From: Halalkalibacillus sediminis
GTDB lineage: Bacteria; Bacillota; Bacilli; Bacillales; Alkalibacillaceae
Length of the DNA stretch: 64,000 bases
Reading direction: 5' to 3'
NCBI RefSeq assembly: GCF_002844535.1
Contig: NZ_PJNH01000003.1
Coordinates: 469,128-533,127, forward strand
How positions within the stretch are numbered: position 1 is the first letter of the stretch; every line of letters starts with the position of its first letter. Below the pieces are notes generated by a model. That model had not been told where the DNA came from and searched no databases. It saw nothing but the letters and a program-made list of their open reading frames with translations. Below, one piece after another: positions 48,264-56,382 of the stretch. The position numbers and the translations under genes were made by a program.

Positions 48264-48650
48264 ATGTCAATTGAAGTAGGCAGCAAGTTACGAGGCAAGG
48301 TCACTCGTATTACTAATTTCGGAGCGTTCGTCGAATTGCCGGATGGTTCCACAGGTTTAGTCCACATCAGCGAGGTTGCTGATAAGTACGTGAAGGATAT
48401 CAACGAACATCTTTCTGTAGGGGACGAAGTTGAAGTTAAGGTATTGAATGTGGAGAAAGACGGAAAGATCGGTCTTTCAATCAAGAAAGCTAAAGAAAAC
48501 TACGGAAAGAAACAACAACCGCCTAAGAAGCGTAGTGAGAACTTCGAATCAAAAATGAACAAATTTTTGAAAGAAAGCGAAGAAAAACTCACATCTCTTA
48601 AAAAGCACACAGAATCTCGTCGCGGAGGCCGAGGTGCTAAAAGAGGGTAA
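48264..48650 (+). CDS. yabR: S1-domain RNA-binding protein YabR
   Basis: General stress-associated RNA-binding protein of 128 residues. One S1 domain (about 1-72) with GKVTRITNFGAFVELPDG is followed by a basic Lys/Arg/Gly-rich tail. AAGGAGGA lies about 12 nt before ATG 48264; the extra upstream residues in frame have no family match. The function is not defined; some relatives bind the ribosome. Confidence 0.92.
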   Translation: MSIEVGSKLRGKVTRITNFGAFVELPDGSTGLVHISEVADKYVKDINEHLSVGDEVEVKVLNVEKDGKIGLSIKKAKENYGKKQQPPKKRSENFESKMNKFLKESEEKLTSLKKHTESRRGGRGAKRG

Positions 48651-48695
48651 ACTTGCTGTCTATGTACAGATATAAATTTAATGTTGGACGGTCAG

Positions 48696-48732
48696 AAGCT
48701 TGAGTCAATGTCAATTGACTCAAGCTTTTTTG
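48696..48732 (+). terminator. yabR terminator
   Basis: AGCTTGAGTCAA-tgtc-aaTTGACTCAAGCT, a 12-bp perfect stem, followed by TTTTTT. Confidence 0.92.
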
Positions 48733-49113
48733 CTTTTTGGGAGTATTGATTGTGGTGAGTCGGGGCTTTATACGTAATAAATCAACCATTTGAGTATGAA
48801 AATGAAAATGGCGGTATTTCGACTATAAAAGGGAATTCATAGGTGTTTATCCGTAGTTAATTTCTATTTATCAGTAATAATTGATTTCACAATCACTCAA
48901 CAGAATAGATGTAGAAAGTATAAGGAAAAACAGGCGCAAACAATGCATCTGGTTTACTTTTTATCTAATACAAGGGTTTAATTGCGTCATTATTCTTCAT
49001 ATTTTCTTTAAAAAAAGAAGTAAATACTTTTTAATTCGGGAAATTATAGGTTGGATTGCGTCGTTATTAGTGATAATTGCGTCATTATTATAAGTTGATC
49101 CAAGGATAACTAT
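48733..49113. other. Gene-poor spacer with degenerate 21-bp-phase repeats
   Basis: No convincing gene. TTTATCCGTA at 48846 and TTTATCAGTA at 48867 are exactly 21 bp apart, with a related TTTATACGTA at 48767. ATTGCGTCGTTATT at 49055 and ATTGCGTCATTATT at 49076 are also 21 bp apart, with a third ATTGCGTCATTATT at 48981. A 70-codon frame at 48881-49093 has no start signal and runs through the repeats. Confidence 0.6.
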
Positions 49114-49150
49114 ACAAAAAAATCCGACAGCATATTTGCTGTCGGATTTT
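49114..49150 (-). terminator. Terminator of the tRNA-Met/tRNA-Glu transcript
   Basis: AAAATCCGACAGC-atattt-GCTGTCGGATTTT. On the minus strand a run of seven T follows. It lies 3 nt after the tRNA-Glu 3' end. Confidence 0.85.
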
Positions 49151-49153
49151 TGA

Positions 49154-49225
49154 TGACCCGTACGGGATTCGAACCCGTGTTACCGCCGTGAAAGGGCGGT
49201 GTCTTAACCACTTGACCAACGGGCC
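49154..49225 (-). tRNA. tRNA-Glu (anticodon TTC)
   Basis: Reads GGCCCGTTGGTCAAGTGGTT on the minus strand, with CCCTTTCACGG around the TTC anticodon and the T-loop GGGTTCGAATCCC. The acceptor GGCCCGT pairs with ACGGGTC, discriminator A. CCA is not encoded (TCA follows). Confidence 0.95.
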
Positions 49226-49282
49226 AACGTAATACTCGGTTCAAAAGATATGTAACTTTTTTTAAAAAAAAGGGGGAAAAGT

Positions 49283-49359
49283 TGGTGGCGGCGGAGGGGA
49301 TCGAACCCCCGACCTCACGGGTATGAACCGTACGCTCTCGCCAGCTGAGCTACACCGCC
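49283..49359 (-). tRNA. tRNA-Met (anticodon CAT, elongator type)
   Basis: Reads GGCGGTGTAGCTCAGCTGGC on the minus strand, with GGTTCATACCC around the CAT anticodon and GGGGTTCGATCCCC. CCA is encoded at 49283-49285. The first acceptor pair is G-C, which fits elongator rather than initiator tRNA, and the sequence resembles B. subtilis trnSL-Met. Confidence 0.93.
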
Positions 49360-49391
49360 AAACAAATTACTATCAATTAAACACAAAAATT

Positions 49392-49420
49392 ATAGTACAT
49401 CACGTTGGAGCTTGTGTCAA
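49392..49420 (-). promoter_or_regulatory. Sigma-A promoter of the tRNA pair
   Basis: Minus-strand TTGACA, 17 nt, TACTAT, about 33 nt before tRNA-Met. Confidence 0.75.
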
Positions 49421-49508
49421 TATATTTTCTTGATGTGTAAATAATCAGAATTTAAGTATGTCTATTACCTATTCTAAAATCACTTTTTGAAATCCGGCAT
49501 CCAGGCGC

Positions 49509-49697
49509 GAAACTCGCCGTTTGGATTTAAAACCCGCCCATTGGACATCGAAATCCGCCCGTTAAAACAGAAAACCCGCCTGTTGGGTCACGAAACCCGC
49601 CCGTTGGAACGGAAAACTCGCCTGTTGGATCATGAAACCCGCCCGTTAGATCACGAAACTCGCCGTTTGGATTTAAAACTCGCCGTTTGAATCGGAA
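49509..49697. repeat. 20/21-bp-period tandem array D
   Basis: Nine units of the form GAAACCCGCCCGTTGGAtca. Seven intervals are 21 bp or nearly so, but the two units with CTCGCCGTTTGGATTT are 20 bp. Both strands are open for part of the length, giving heptapeptide-like patterns (KTRPLDH on plus, DPTGGFR on minus). The 20-bp units break the frame and no ribosome site is present, so I treat it as non-coding. Confidence 0.85.
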
Positions 49698-49806
49698 CTC
49701 CACACACGAAACCACCCAATAAATAATAATCAAAAAATGAGTAGCTCATACAAATATCGCGGGTTAATTTCCTGAAATGTAGATTTTGGGGACAAATTTC
49801 AAATAC

Positions 49807-49875
49807 TGCGTCGAAATTTTCATGGGTTCACCTTCTTGATTTTGACAAAAAATCCCTTGTTAATGTGTTTGAATA
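49807..49875 (+). promoter_or_regulatory. spoIIE promoter with Spo0A boxes
   Basis: TTGACA at 49842-49847 is followed, after an unusually long 22-nt spacer, by TGAATA at 49870-49875. Long spacing is typical of Spo0A-activated sigma-A promoters. TTTGACAAA at 49841-49849 is a perfect reverse 0A box (TTTGTCAAA), and TGCGTCGAA at 49807-49815 is a 7/9 match. Confidence 0.6.
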
Positions 49876-49900
49876 TTGTTTACAAAGGAGTGGTCGTTAC

Positions 49901-52342
49901 ATGGACATGCTAACAAAAATAGGTGAGATTACCGCCGAATCTAAATTCCAGAGAATCTATCAATCTTTCAATGGGCTTAAGCAGTGGCTTTTTCAGGTGC
50001 TTTTTGAAAAAGGTTGGTTAATTATGATGATTTCTTTTTTTCTCGGAAGGGCAGTTATTCTTACGTCTTTATCCCCCTTTGCTTTAGCGTTCCTAGCCAC
50101 AACCATTGTTGTTAAGCGTGGATTAGCGTTCAGAGTGTTTTTATTTTTGATGGCTGGGGCTGTATCTATCAATACCTTACAAGGACTTGCTCTATTAAGT
50201 TCGGGGTTATTGTTTTTATTCTTTTATAAATGGTTTTTGTCGAAGGCACCGCATAAGACTTCTTTATTGATTACTGGTACGTTGCTAAGTTCTTTCATCG
50301 GACGAGGTGCTGTCCTTGCTGTTCAGGATCAGCTTGTCATATATGATGTGGCGATTTTAACAATCGAAGCTGTTCTTAGTGCTTTTTTAGTAATGATCTT
50401 CTTGCAATCTTATCCTTTCTTAATCAATGATTTTCGATCGCGAAATTTAAGAATAGAGGAAGTAATATGCATTGTCATTTTATCGACAGCCATTCTCAGT
50501 GGACTAGTGGGGCTTACAGTATCGGGTGTTGAGCTAGGTCTTGTAGGGTCCAAATACTTTGTCATTGTGAGTGCTTTTATTGCAGGGGCGACTGTCGGCT
50601 CTGCGATTGGTGTCATAGTAGGGTTGATGCTTAGTTTAGTTAGTACATTTCATTTGTATCAATTAAGCTTACTTGCTTTAGCTGGACTACTCGGTGGACT
50701 ATTAAAATCGACAAATAAATTAGGTGTCTCTTCAGGATTGTTCATCGCTTCTTTTTTGATCGGATTCTATCATGTGGATACGGTATCGCTCCTACAGATC
50801 ATGACTGAATCAGCTCTAGCGGCAGGGTTGTTATTAGTGACACCGAACCGCTGGTTAAAGAAAATTGCTACGTTTGTTCCTGGGACTGAAGAATCGAAAG
50901 AAGAGAATGACGAGTACATTCAAAGAGTCAGAAATGCTACAGCTGAGAGGGTCGAACGGTTTTCTGAAATGTTCCAAGTACTCTCACATAGTTTCGACTA
51001 TTTCAATCAAGAAGGTAAGCAACTTGAAACTTCCGAGGTGGACGAGTACTTAAGTAGAGTGACAGAGAAGACATGTCAGACGTGTCTCAAAAAACATTCA
51101 TGCTGGGTCAACAACTTCGACCGGACGTATCCAGTGTTACAACAAACGATGCAAGCTATCGAACAAAATGACAGTTCAGGAGCGAACCTTCAAGCCAGTA
51201 AGTTAAAGAAATTTTGTGTAAAAAGTGAGCAGGTCATGGATCAGATGAGATATGAACTTTCATATTACCAGGCAAATAAACGCCTCAAAGAACAAGTGAA
51301 GGAAAGTCGTAAATTCGTTTCAGAGCAGTTGAACGGAGTATCTGAAGTCATGAATAATTTTGCTAAAGAAATGTTGAAAGAAAGGCAAGAACATGACTGG
51401 CATGAAGCAGAAGTAAGAAAAATGCTTAACGGGTTATCGATCGAGATTGAACACCTTGAAATCTATTCGATCGATAAAGGTAACGTCGATATAGAGATGA
51501 CTTTGTACTTCCAACACTATCACGGCGAGGCAGAAAAGATTATTGCTCCGATGCTATCAGACTTACTATCAGAAATTATTCAGGTGGAATATGAAAATCC
51601 GAAAGACCAACGAGGCGGCTCAAGAACCTTCATTTTTTCATCGATTAAAAGATATCAGCTGACCACTGGAGTGGCGCATGCCGCAAAGAACGGGAACTTT
51701 TTATCAGGTGACAGCTATTTGATGTTGGAATTAGGTAAAAGCAGGTTCGCCTTAGCGATCAGTGACGGAATGGGTAATGGTGAGAGAGCTTATTTAGAGA
51801 GTTCAGACACGTTAAGGTTACTGAAACAAATCTTACAATCTGGAATTCACGAACAAGTGGCGATCCAGTCGATTAACTCGATTCTCTCATTGAGGACGTC
51901 TGATGAAATATACGCAACCTTAGATTTGACGATTATTGATTTGCAACAGCCTTATGCTAACTTTTTAAAGATCGGTGCGACTGTTAGTTATATTGTAAGG
52001 CCAGGAGGGGTTTATACAGTAGAGTCTAGCAACCTGCCAATCGGTATATTGGATGAGTTCGACGTAGACCCTGTCCATCAGCCGGTTAAAGATGGAGATA
52101 TCATCGTCATGTTGAGTGATGGAATCCTTGAAACAGCGAACACTATAGAAAACCGTGAAGTTTGGTTAAAAAGAAAGCTGAGAGAAATGGAAACTGATCA
52201 TCCTCAAGAAATAGCAGATTTGATTTTGGAAGAAGCGATCAGAAGTAATAATGGAGAAATCACTGACGATATGACAGTACTAGTTGCGAAAATAAATAAA
52301 AGTAAACCGAAGTGGGCATCTTTTTCGATTGGATCAAGATAA
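49901..52342 (+). CDS. spoIIE: Stage II sporulation protein E, serine phosphatase
   Basis: Membrane PP2C phosphatase that dephosphorylates SpoIIAA to activate sigma-F and localises with FtsZ to the polar septum. The 813-residue product has about ten membrane helices (residues 25-310), a central region and a C-terminal PP2C domain (about 590-805) with AISDGMGNGERA near 618, MLSDGILE near 737 and DDMTVLVAKI near 789, carrying the metal-binding Asp residues. ATG 49901 is preceded by AAAGGAG. A Spo0A-type promoter lies upstream. Confidence 0.96.
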   Translation: MDMLTKIGEITAESKFQRIYQSFNGLKQWLFQVLFEKGWLIMMISFFLGRAVILTSLSPFALAFLATTIVVKRGLAFRVFLFLMAGAVSINTLQGLALLSSGLLFLFFYKWFLSKAPHKTSLLITGTLLSSFIGRGAVLAVQDQLVIYDVAILTIEAVLSAFLVMIFLQSYPFLINDFRSRNLRIEEVICIVILSTAILSGLVGLTVSGVELGLVGSKYFVIVSAFIAGATVGSAIGVIVGLMLSLVSTFHLYQLSLLALAGLLGGLLKSTNKLGVSSGLFIASFLIGFYHVDTVSLLQIMTESALAAGLLLVTPNRWLKKIATFVPGTEESKEENDEYIQRVRNATAERVERFSEMFQVLSHSFDYFNQEGKQLETSEVDEYLSRVTEKTCQTCLKKHSCWVNNFDRTYPVLQQTMQAIEQNDSSGANLQASKLKKFCVKSEQVMDQMRYELSYYQANKRLKEQVKESRKFVSEQLNGVSEVMNNFAKEMLKERQEHDWHEAEVRKMLNGLSIEIEHLEIYSIDKGNVDIEMTLYFQHYHGEAEKIIAPMLSDLLSEIIQVEYENPKDQRGGSRTFIFSSIKRYQLTTGVAHAAKNGNFLSGDSYLMLELGKSRFALAISDGMGNGERAYLESSDTLRLLKQILQSGIHEQVAIQSINSILSLRTSDEIYATLDLTIIDLQQPYANFLKIGATVSYIVRPGGVYTVESSNLPIGILDEFDVDPVHQPVKDGDIIVMLSDGILETANTIENREVWLKRKLREMETDHPQEIADLILEEAIRSNNGEITDDMTVLVAKINKSKPKWASFSIGSR

Positions 52343-52352
52343 AAGTCGCACA

Positions 52353-52428
52353 TTCACGGTGTTTCCTTTATATCTTGTTCCTTTTCTCCAATTGCTACGT
52401 TGATAACCGGACGCTTACGCTTTTCTTA
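52353..52428 (+). repeat. 3' fragment of the TTGTCTAG repeat
   Basis: Contains ACGGTGTTTCCTTTATATCTTG and ends AACCGGACGCTTACGCTTTTCTTA. It lacks the TTGTCTAG left half. It starts 10 nt after the spoIIE stop and abuts a full-length copy. Confidence 0.7.
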
Positions 52429-52429
52429 T

Positions 52430-52578
52430 TTGTCTAGCTCCAGTGCCCAGAAACTAGGTGACTTCACTCAGCAACCTACGATAATTTAACATCGGCTCAA
52501 TTTTTCGCTGTGTTTCCTATATCTCAGCTGTTGAGCTCCAGTCACTACGTTTCTAACCGGACGCTTACGCTTTTCTTA
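52430..52578 (+). repeat. Full-length copy of the TTGTCTAG repeat
   Basis: 149 bp between TTGTCTAGCTCCAGT and CGCTTACGCTTTTCTTA. AGCTCCAGT occurs twice, at 52436 and 52534. The inner hairpin GGTGA-ctTCACT replaces GGAGA-ctTCTCT of the 1.5 kb copy by a compensatory A-T to T-A change. It fills the spoIIE-yabS spacer, which holds no gene. Confidence 0.8.
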
Positions 52579-52635
52579 GGTATACGCTGAATTTTTTTCG
52601 TCAACAATGTTGATAAAGAAAAGGAGGCGTTACGT

Positions 52636-53385
52636 ATGAGTAAAGGAACGATCCAGCAATTGCTGTTGATTACGGATGGTTGCTCCAACCAAGGGGAGGA
52701 CCCTGTGGCTGTAAGCTCCTCTATTGCTCAAAAGGGAGTTTCCGTCAATGTCATCGGGGTGCTTGACGATGATTCGACAGAGCAACCGATGGGGTTATCA
52801 GAGGTAAATGAGATTGCTGATGCTGGAAATGGAGTCAGTAGAATCGTTTATGCAGATGCTCTATCAGATACTGTTCAAATGGTGACGAAGCAGGCGATGA
52901 CACAAACGATCCAAGGGTTTGTTTCGAATGAAATCAAAGCTATATTCGGCCACGAGGTGAAAGAAGATGAACTCACGCCTGAGACTAGGGGTGAAATCCA
53001 AGAGGTAGTTGAGGAGTTAGAAGAAACTTGTAATCTCAATATTTGTATCTTGGTAGATACCAGTGCCAGTATGCAACACAAAATGGAAGCAGTTAAAGAA
53101 GCGATCGACGATTTGGTCATAAGTCTCCACGCTCGAACAGGCAACCATTTATATACCATTTACCAATACCCTGCTAAGAAAAATGTTGTCAAAGAGCTGA
53201 TGCCATGGGTGAATGACCAAAAGAGTGTGGCAAAAGTTTTTCCAAGGCTTGCGGCAGGAGGAATCACACCTACTGGTACTGCAATGATGAAAGTACTTCA
53301 AGCGTTCGACCATTTACCAACAGAAGGAAGTCGGGGAGAAGACTCTAATGAAATCATCGATCAATCCTACGGTACATCTTTCTAA
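52636..53385 (+). CDS. yabS: VWA-domain protein YabS
   Basis: A 249-residue soluble protein with von Willebrand A features. LLLITDGCSNQGED near residue 9 and ILVDTSASM near 138 give a DxSxS metal-binding motif. It is the conserved partner of the kinase YabT next to spoIIE in spore formers; its role is undefined. AAGGAGG precedes the start. It overlaps yabT by 38 nt, so expression is coupled. Confidence 0.9.
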   Translation: MSKGTIQQLLLITDGCSNQGEDPVAVSSSIAQKGVSVNVIGVLDDDSTEQPMGLSEVNEIADAGNGVSRIVYADALSDTVQMVTKQAMTQTIQGFVSNEIKAIFGHEVKEDELTPETRGEIQEVVEELEETCNLNICILVDTSASMQHKMEAVKEAIDDLVISLHARTGNHLYTIYQYPAKKNVVKELMPWVNDQKSVAKVFPRLAAGGITPTGTAMMKVLQAFDHLPTEGSRGEDSNEIIDQSYGTSF

Positions 53386-54274
53386 AAAACAGGTCATTGT
53401 TGGTAAGTGGCATAAGCAAAAATATGAAATCATACAAAAGCTAGGTGAAGGTTCCCGAGGTTCGATCTATTTAGCAAAATATAACCGTGGAACCGTTGCG
53501 CTTAAAATTAGTGCTGAATCGTCAGTAGTTACTGCAGAAGTGAATGTACTTAAAAAACTAAACAATGTTCAAGGGGTCCAGCTCGGGCCTCTTTTATTAG
53601 ACGTAGACGATATGCAACTTCGTCCTCACGAATCTTATTCCTTTTACGTCATGGAATACATCGATGGGGTACCTGTGCGTCAGTGGTTGGATAGTAAAGG
53701 TTTCGGACAAATTGGAATCATCGGTTCTCAATTGCTATTTCAGCTTTACCATCTTCATCTACAAGGGTATGTGTTTGGAGATTTAAAGCTGGATAACATG
53801 TTGGTCGAACGCAGCACGGGAAAGTTACGCCTATTGGATATGGGGGGGGTGACTCAAAAAGGTAGATTGGTGAGGGAGTATACTTCCCAGTACGACCGTG
53901 GTTACTGGGGAAAGGGAAGTAGAAAGGCGGAAGAGTCCTATGACCTGTTTGCGTTCGTTGTGTGTATGTTGCACCTTGATTCTTCACTAACCATCGAGAA
54001 ACGAAAGAATCAGGATATATCTTACTGGGTTCAACAAAGTCGTAGGTTACGGATTTTCCACAAAGTTTTTGAGAATGCAGTGAATGGGAAATACTCAAAT
54101 GCCAAAGAGATGAAAGTTGATTTTGACAATGCGATCAAAAATCAAGCCAGTAAATCCAGGAAGAAGAGTCCATCTAAAAAGGTCGATCGGCCTAATCATA
54201 ATGAGTTGTGGACGTTGAGTTCCATCATTTCTGTGCACGTACTTATCCTTTATTATTTGGTCCAAAACATTTAA
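53348..54274 (+). CDS. yabT: Hanks-type Ser/Thr kinase YabT
   Basis: Membrane-anchored kinase that in B. subtilis phosphorylates RecA during spore development and is stimulated by DNA. The 308-residue product has a glycine loop GEGSRGSIYLAK, VALKIS (catalytic Lys), the catalytic loop GDLKLDN at about 144-150 and DMGG at 164-167 in place of DFG, followed by a basic segment and a C-terminal membrane helix (about 288-306). The start lies within the end of yabS behind GGGGAG. No extracellular sensor domain is present. Confidence 0.9.
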   Translation: MKSSINPTVHLSKKQVIVGKWHKQKYEIIQKLGEGSRGSIYLAKYNRGTVALKISAESSVVTAEVNVLKKLNNVQGVQLGPLLLDVDDMQLRPHESYSFYVMEYIDGVPVRQWLDSKGFGQIGIIGSQLLFQLYHLHLQGYVFGDLKLDNMLVERSTGKLRLLDMGGVTQKGRLVREYTSQYDRGYWGKGSRKAEESYDLFAFVVCMLHLDSSLTIEKRKNQDISYWVQQSRRLRIFHKVFENAVNGKYSNAKEMKVDFDNAIKNQASKSRKKSPSKKVDRPNHNELWTLSSIISVHVLILYYLVQNI

Positions 54275-54349
54275 GGGGCTTTGTTTGAACTTCATTTTCA
54301 TATAGTGATACGATAGATGGGATGATAACTTAACGGACGGTGTTGACAA

Positions 54350-55711
54350 ATGAAGGATCGCGTATTGGGATTCAATAAGGAAAATCACTTATTTCAACCA
54401 GGAGATACACTGTTTTTAGCAGTATCTGGGGGTCCGGATTCATTGGCGATGCTTCATTTTTTTGCGGGTATTCGTGAGGAATGGGAACTTGACCTGATTG
54501 TTCTTACAATCGATCATCAGCTCCGAGGGATCCAATCAGCAGAAGATACTGAGTTTGTTGAAGAATATTCATCGAATTTAGGTATCAAGTGTGAGGTTGG
54601 AAAAGTCGATGTGAAAAAGTTGATGAGTGAGGCTAAGATGGGGACTCAAGAAGCTGCTCGTGAGCTGAGGTATCAATTTTTTTATGAAAAAATGCAGAAT
54701 TATCCTTCAGGAAAATTGGTATTCGCCCATCACGGGGATGATCAAGTGGAGACCACTTTAATGCAATTGATAAAAGGTCAATACCCTAACGGAACCCCTG
54801 TTAAAAGAGCCTTTGGTAGTCATATGATCATAAGGCCTTTCTTATCTCTCTCGAAAAAAGAAATACTGGATTACGTTGAAGAACATGAGTTGAACCCAAG
54901 GATTGATCCATCTAATGAGGACGAGTCTTATACACGGAATCGTATGCGTTCTACTGTCATACCTTTATTACATAAAGAGAACCCAAATCTAGTAGAGGGA
55001 GTTCAGAGAGTTCATGAATTTCTATCAGAAGATGACGCATATCTTTACCAGATATCAGAAGATAAAGTCCGCGAAATCAGCACATTTTGTGAACAAAAAG
55101 TGACCTTTTCAATTAATTCATTTCAGAAGATGCCATTATCTTTACAAAGAAGGGGCTTTCATCTAATATTAAACTATCTGAAAGTGAATGCTCTTTTTCG
55201 AAACAATAATTTTCTTGCTTTTAGTGAATGGCTACAATCGCAACATTCAAATAGTGTGATGACATTATTTGATGACGTCATCGCTATCAAAGCATATGAT
55301 ACATGCATCATTCAGCTAGGTTCTATACATACAGAGCCTTTTCAGAGGTCGCTTCATATGAATCAATCCTTAGAACTCCCCAATCACTGGACAGTCTCAG
55401 TTCGAGAATCGAATGAATGGTCAGGATCTACTGATCAAGCAGTCGTTTCTTTCGACCAACTCCATTTACAATTTCCCTTGAAGGTTCGCACGAGGCAAGA
55501 TGGGGATCGAATTAAGCCCCTTGGGTTAAATGGAACAAAAAAGGTGAAAGATATTTTTATCGATCATAAAATACCTTTGTACCAAAGAGATCAATGGCCA
55601 CTTTTAGTGAATGGTGATGGTGAAGTTCTGTGGATACCTTTTGTTTGTAAAAGCCGTTTGGCACAACCGGACAAGCATTCATCCGTATGGGTGAGTATGG
55701 ACATCAAATAA
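54350..55711 (+). CDS. tilS: tRNA(Ile)-lysidine synthase
   Basis: Modifies C34 of tRNA-Ile(CAU) to lysidine and is essential. The 453-residue product has the PP-loop SGGPDS at 26-31, [11 protein letters not shown] near 126, and the C-terminal TilS domain with [20 protein letters not shown]. The next gene, hpt, begins 14 nt after the stop, as in B. subtilis tilS-hprT-ftsH. Confidence 0.96.
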   Translation: MKDRVLGFNKENHLFQPGDTLFLAVSGGPDSLAMLHFFAGIREEWELDLIVLTIDHQLRGIQSAEDTEFVEEYSSNLGIKCEVGKVDVKKLMSEAKMGTQEAARELRYQFFYEKMQNYPSGKLVFAHHGDDQVETTLMQLIKGQYPNGTPVKRAFGSHMIIRPFLSLSKKEILDYVEEHELNPRIDPSNEDESYTRNRMRSTVIPLLHKENPNLVEGVQRVHEFLSEDDAYLYQISEDKVREISTFCEQKVTFSINSFQKMPLSLQRRGFHLILNYLKVNALFRNNNFLAFSEWLQSQHSNSVMTLFDDVIAIKAYDTCIIQLGSIHTEPFQRSLHMNQSLELPNHWTVSVRESNEWSGSTDQAVVSFDQLHLQFPLKVRTRQDGDRIKPLGLNGTKKVKDIFIDHKIPLYQRDQWPLLVNGDGEVLWIPFVCKSRLAQPDKHSSVWVSMDIK

Positions 55712-55725
55712 TAGGAGGATCCTTC

Positions 55726-56262
55726 ATGCACGATGAAATACAAGAAATATTAATTTCTGAAGAAGAAATTCAAGTAAAGACCAAACAACTAGCAGAAAAG
55801 ATTACGAATGATTTTGATGGTAAGTTTCCATTAGCGATTGGTGTATTAAAAGGTGCCATGCCATTTATGAGTGACTTGCTTAAAAGGGTCAATACTCACA
55901 TTGAAATGGATTTTATGGATGTATCGAGTTATGAAGGTGGTATGAAATCCACTGGGGAAGTTAAAATTATCAAAGACTTGAACACCCAAGTCAAAGATCG
56001 CGACATTTTAATTATTGAAGACATCATTGATAGTGGCCTAACTTTAAGTTACTTAGTTGACTTGTTTAAATATCGCCAGGCAAAATCAATAACGATTGTG
56101 ACATTGTTAGATAAACCGACAGGCCGTAAATCTGATGTGAAAGCGGATTTGGTCGGTTTCGAAGTACCAGATGCTTTTGTTGTAGGATATGGGTTAGATT
56201 ATGAAGAGAAATATCGGAACCTTCCTTACATCGGAGTATTAAAACCTGAAATATATTCATAA
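55726..56262 (+). CDS. hpt: Hypoxanthine phosphoribosyltransferase
   Basis: Purine salvage enzyme that makes IMP and GMP from PRPP and can bind TilS and FtsH partners in B. subtilis. The 178-residue product has the PRPP loop [12 protein letters not shown] with Glu98, Asp99 and Asp102, and [14 protein letters not shown] as the flexible loop. ATG 55726 has AGGAGGAT 8 nt upstream; an in-frame upstream start overlaps tilS and is not used. Confidence 0.95.
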   Translation: MHDEIQEILISEEEIQVKTKQLAEKITNDFDGKFPLAIGVLKGAMPFMSDLLKRVNTHIEMDFMDVSSYEGGMKSTGEVKIIKDLNTQVKDRDILIIEDIIDSGLTLSYLVDLFKYRQAKSITIVTLLDKPTGRKSDVKADLVGFEVPDAFVVGYGLDYEEKYRNLPYIGVLKPEIYS

Positions 56263-56317
56263 ATTAGCTATAGTTATGAAAGGCAATTTATGGTTAAATA
56301 GAGTAAGTAGTTATCAG

Positions 56318-56347
56318 TTGAGACTAATAAAATTTATGTGATAGTAT
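56318..56347 (+). promoter_or_regulatory. Possible sigma-A promoter of ftsH
   Basis: TTGAGA, 18 nt, TAGTAT, 35 nt before the ftsH start. Confidence 0.45.
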
Positions 56348-56382
56348 TTGTTTTAGTTTTGTCGTTTAGGAGGAGGTAAGTA

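Noticed and set aside
48881..49093. 70-residue frame between yabR and the tRNA genes
   Set aside because: No ribosome site and it crosses the ATTGCGTC 21-bp repeats; likely chance.
49487..49690. Plus-strand 67-residue frame with a KTRPLD heptapeptide pattern, and the minus-strand PTGGF frame over the same DNA
   Set aside because: Both follow from the 20/21-bp repeat array; no ribosome site, and 20-bp units break the repeat phase.
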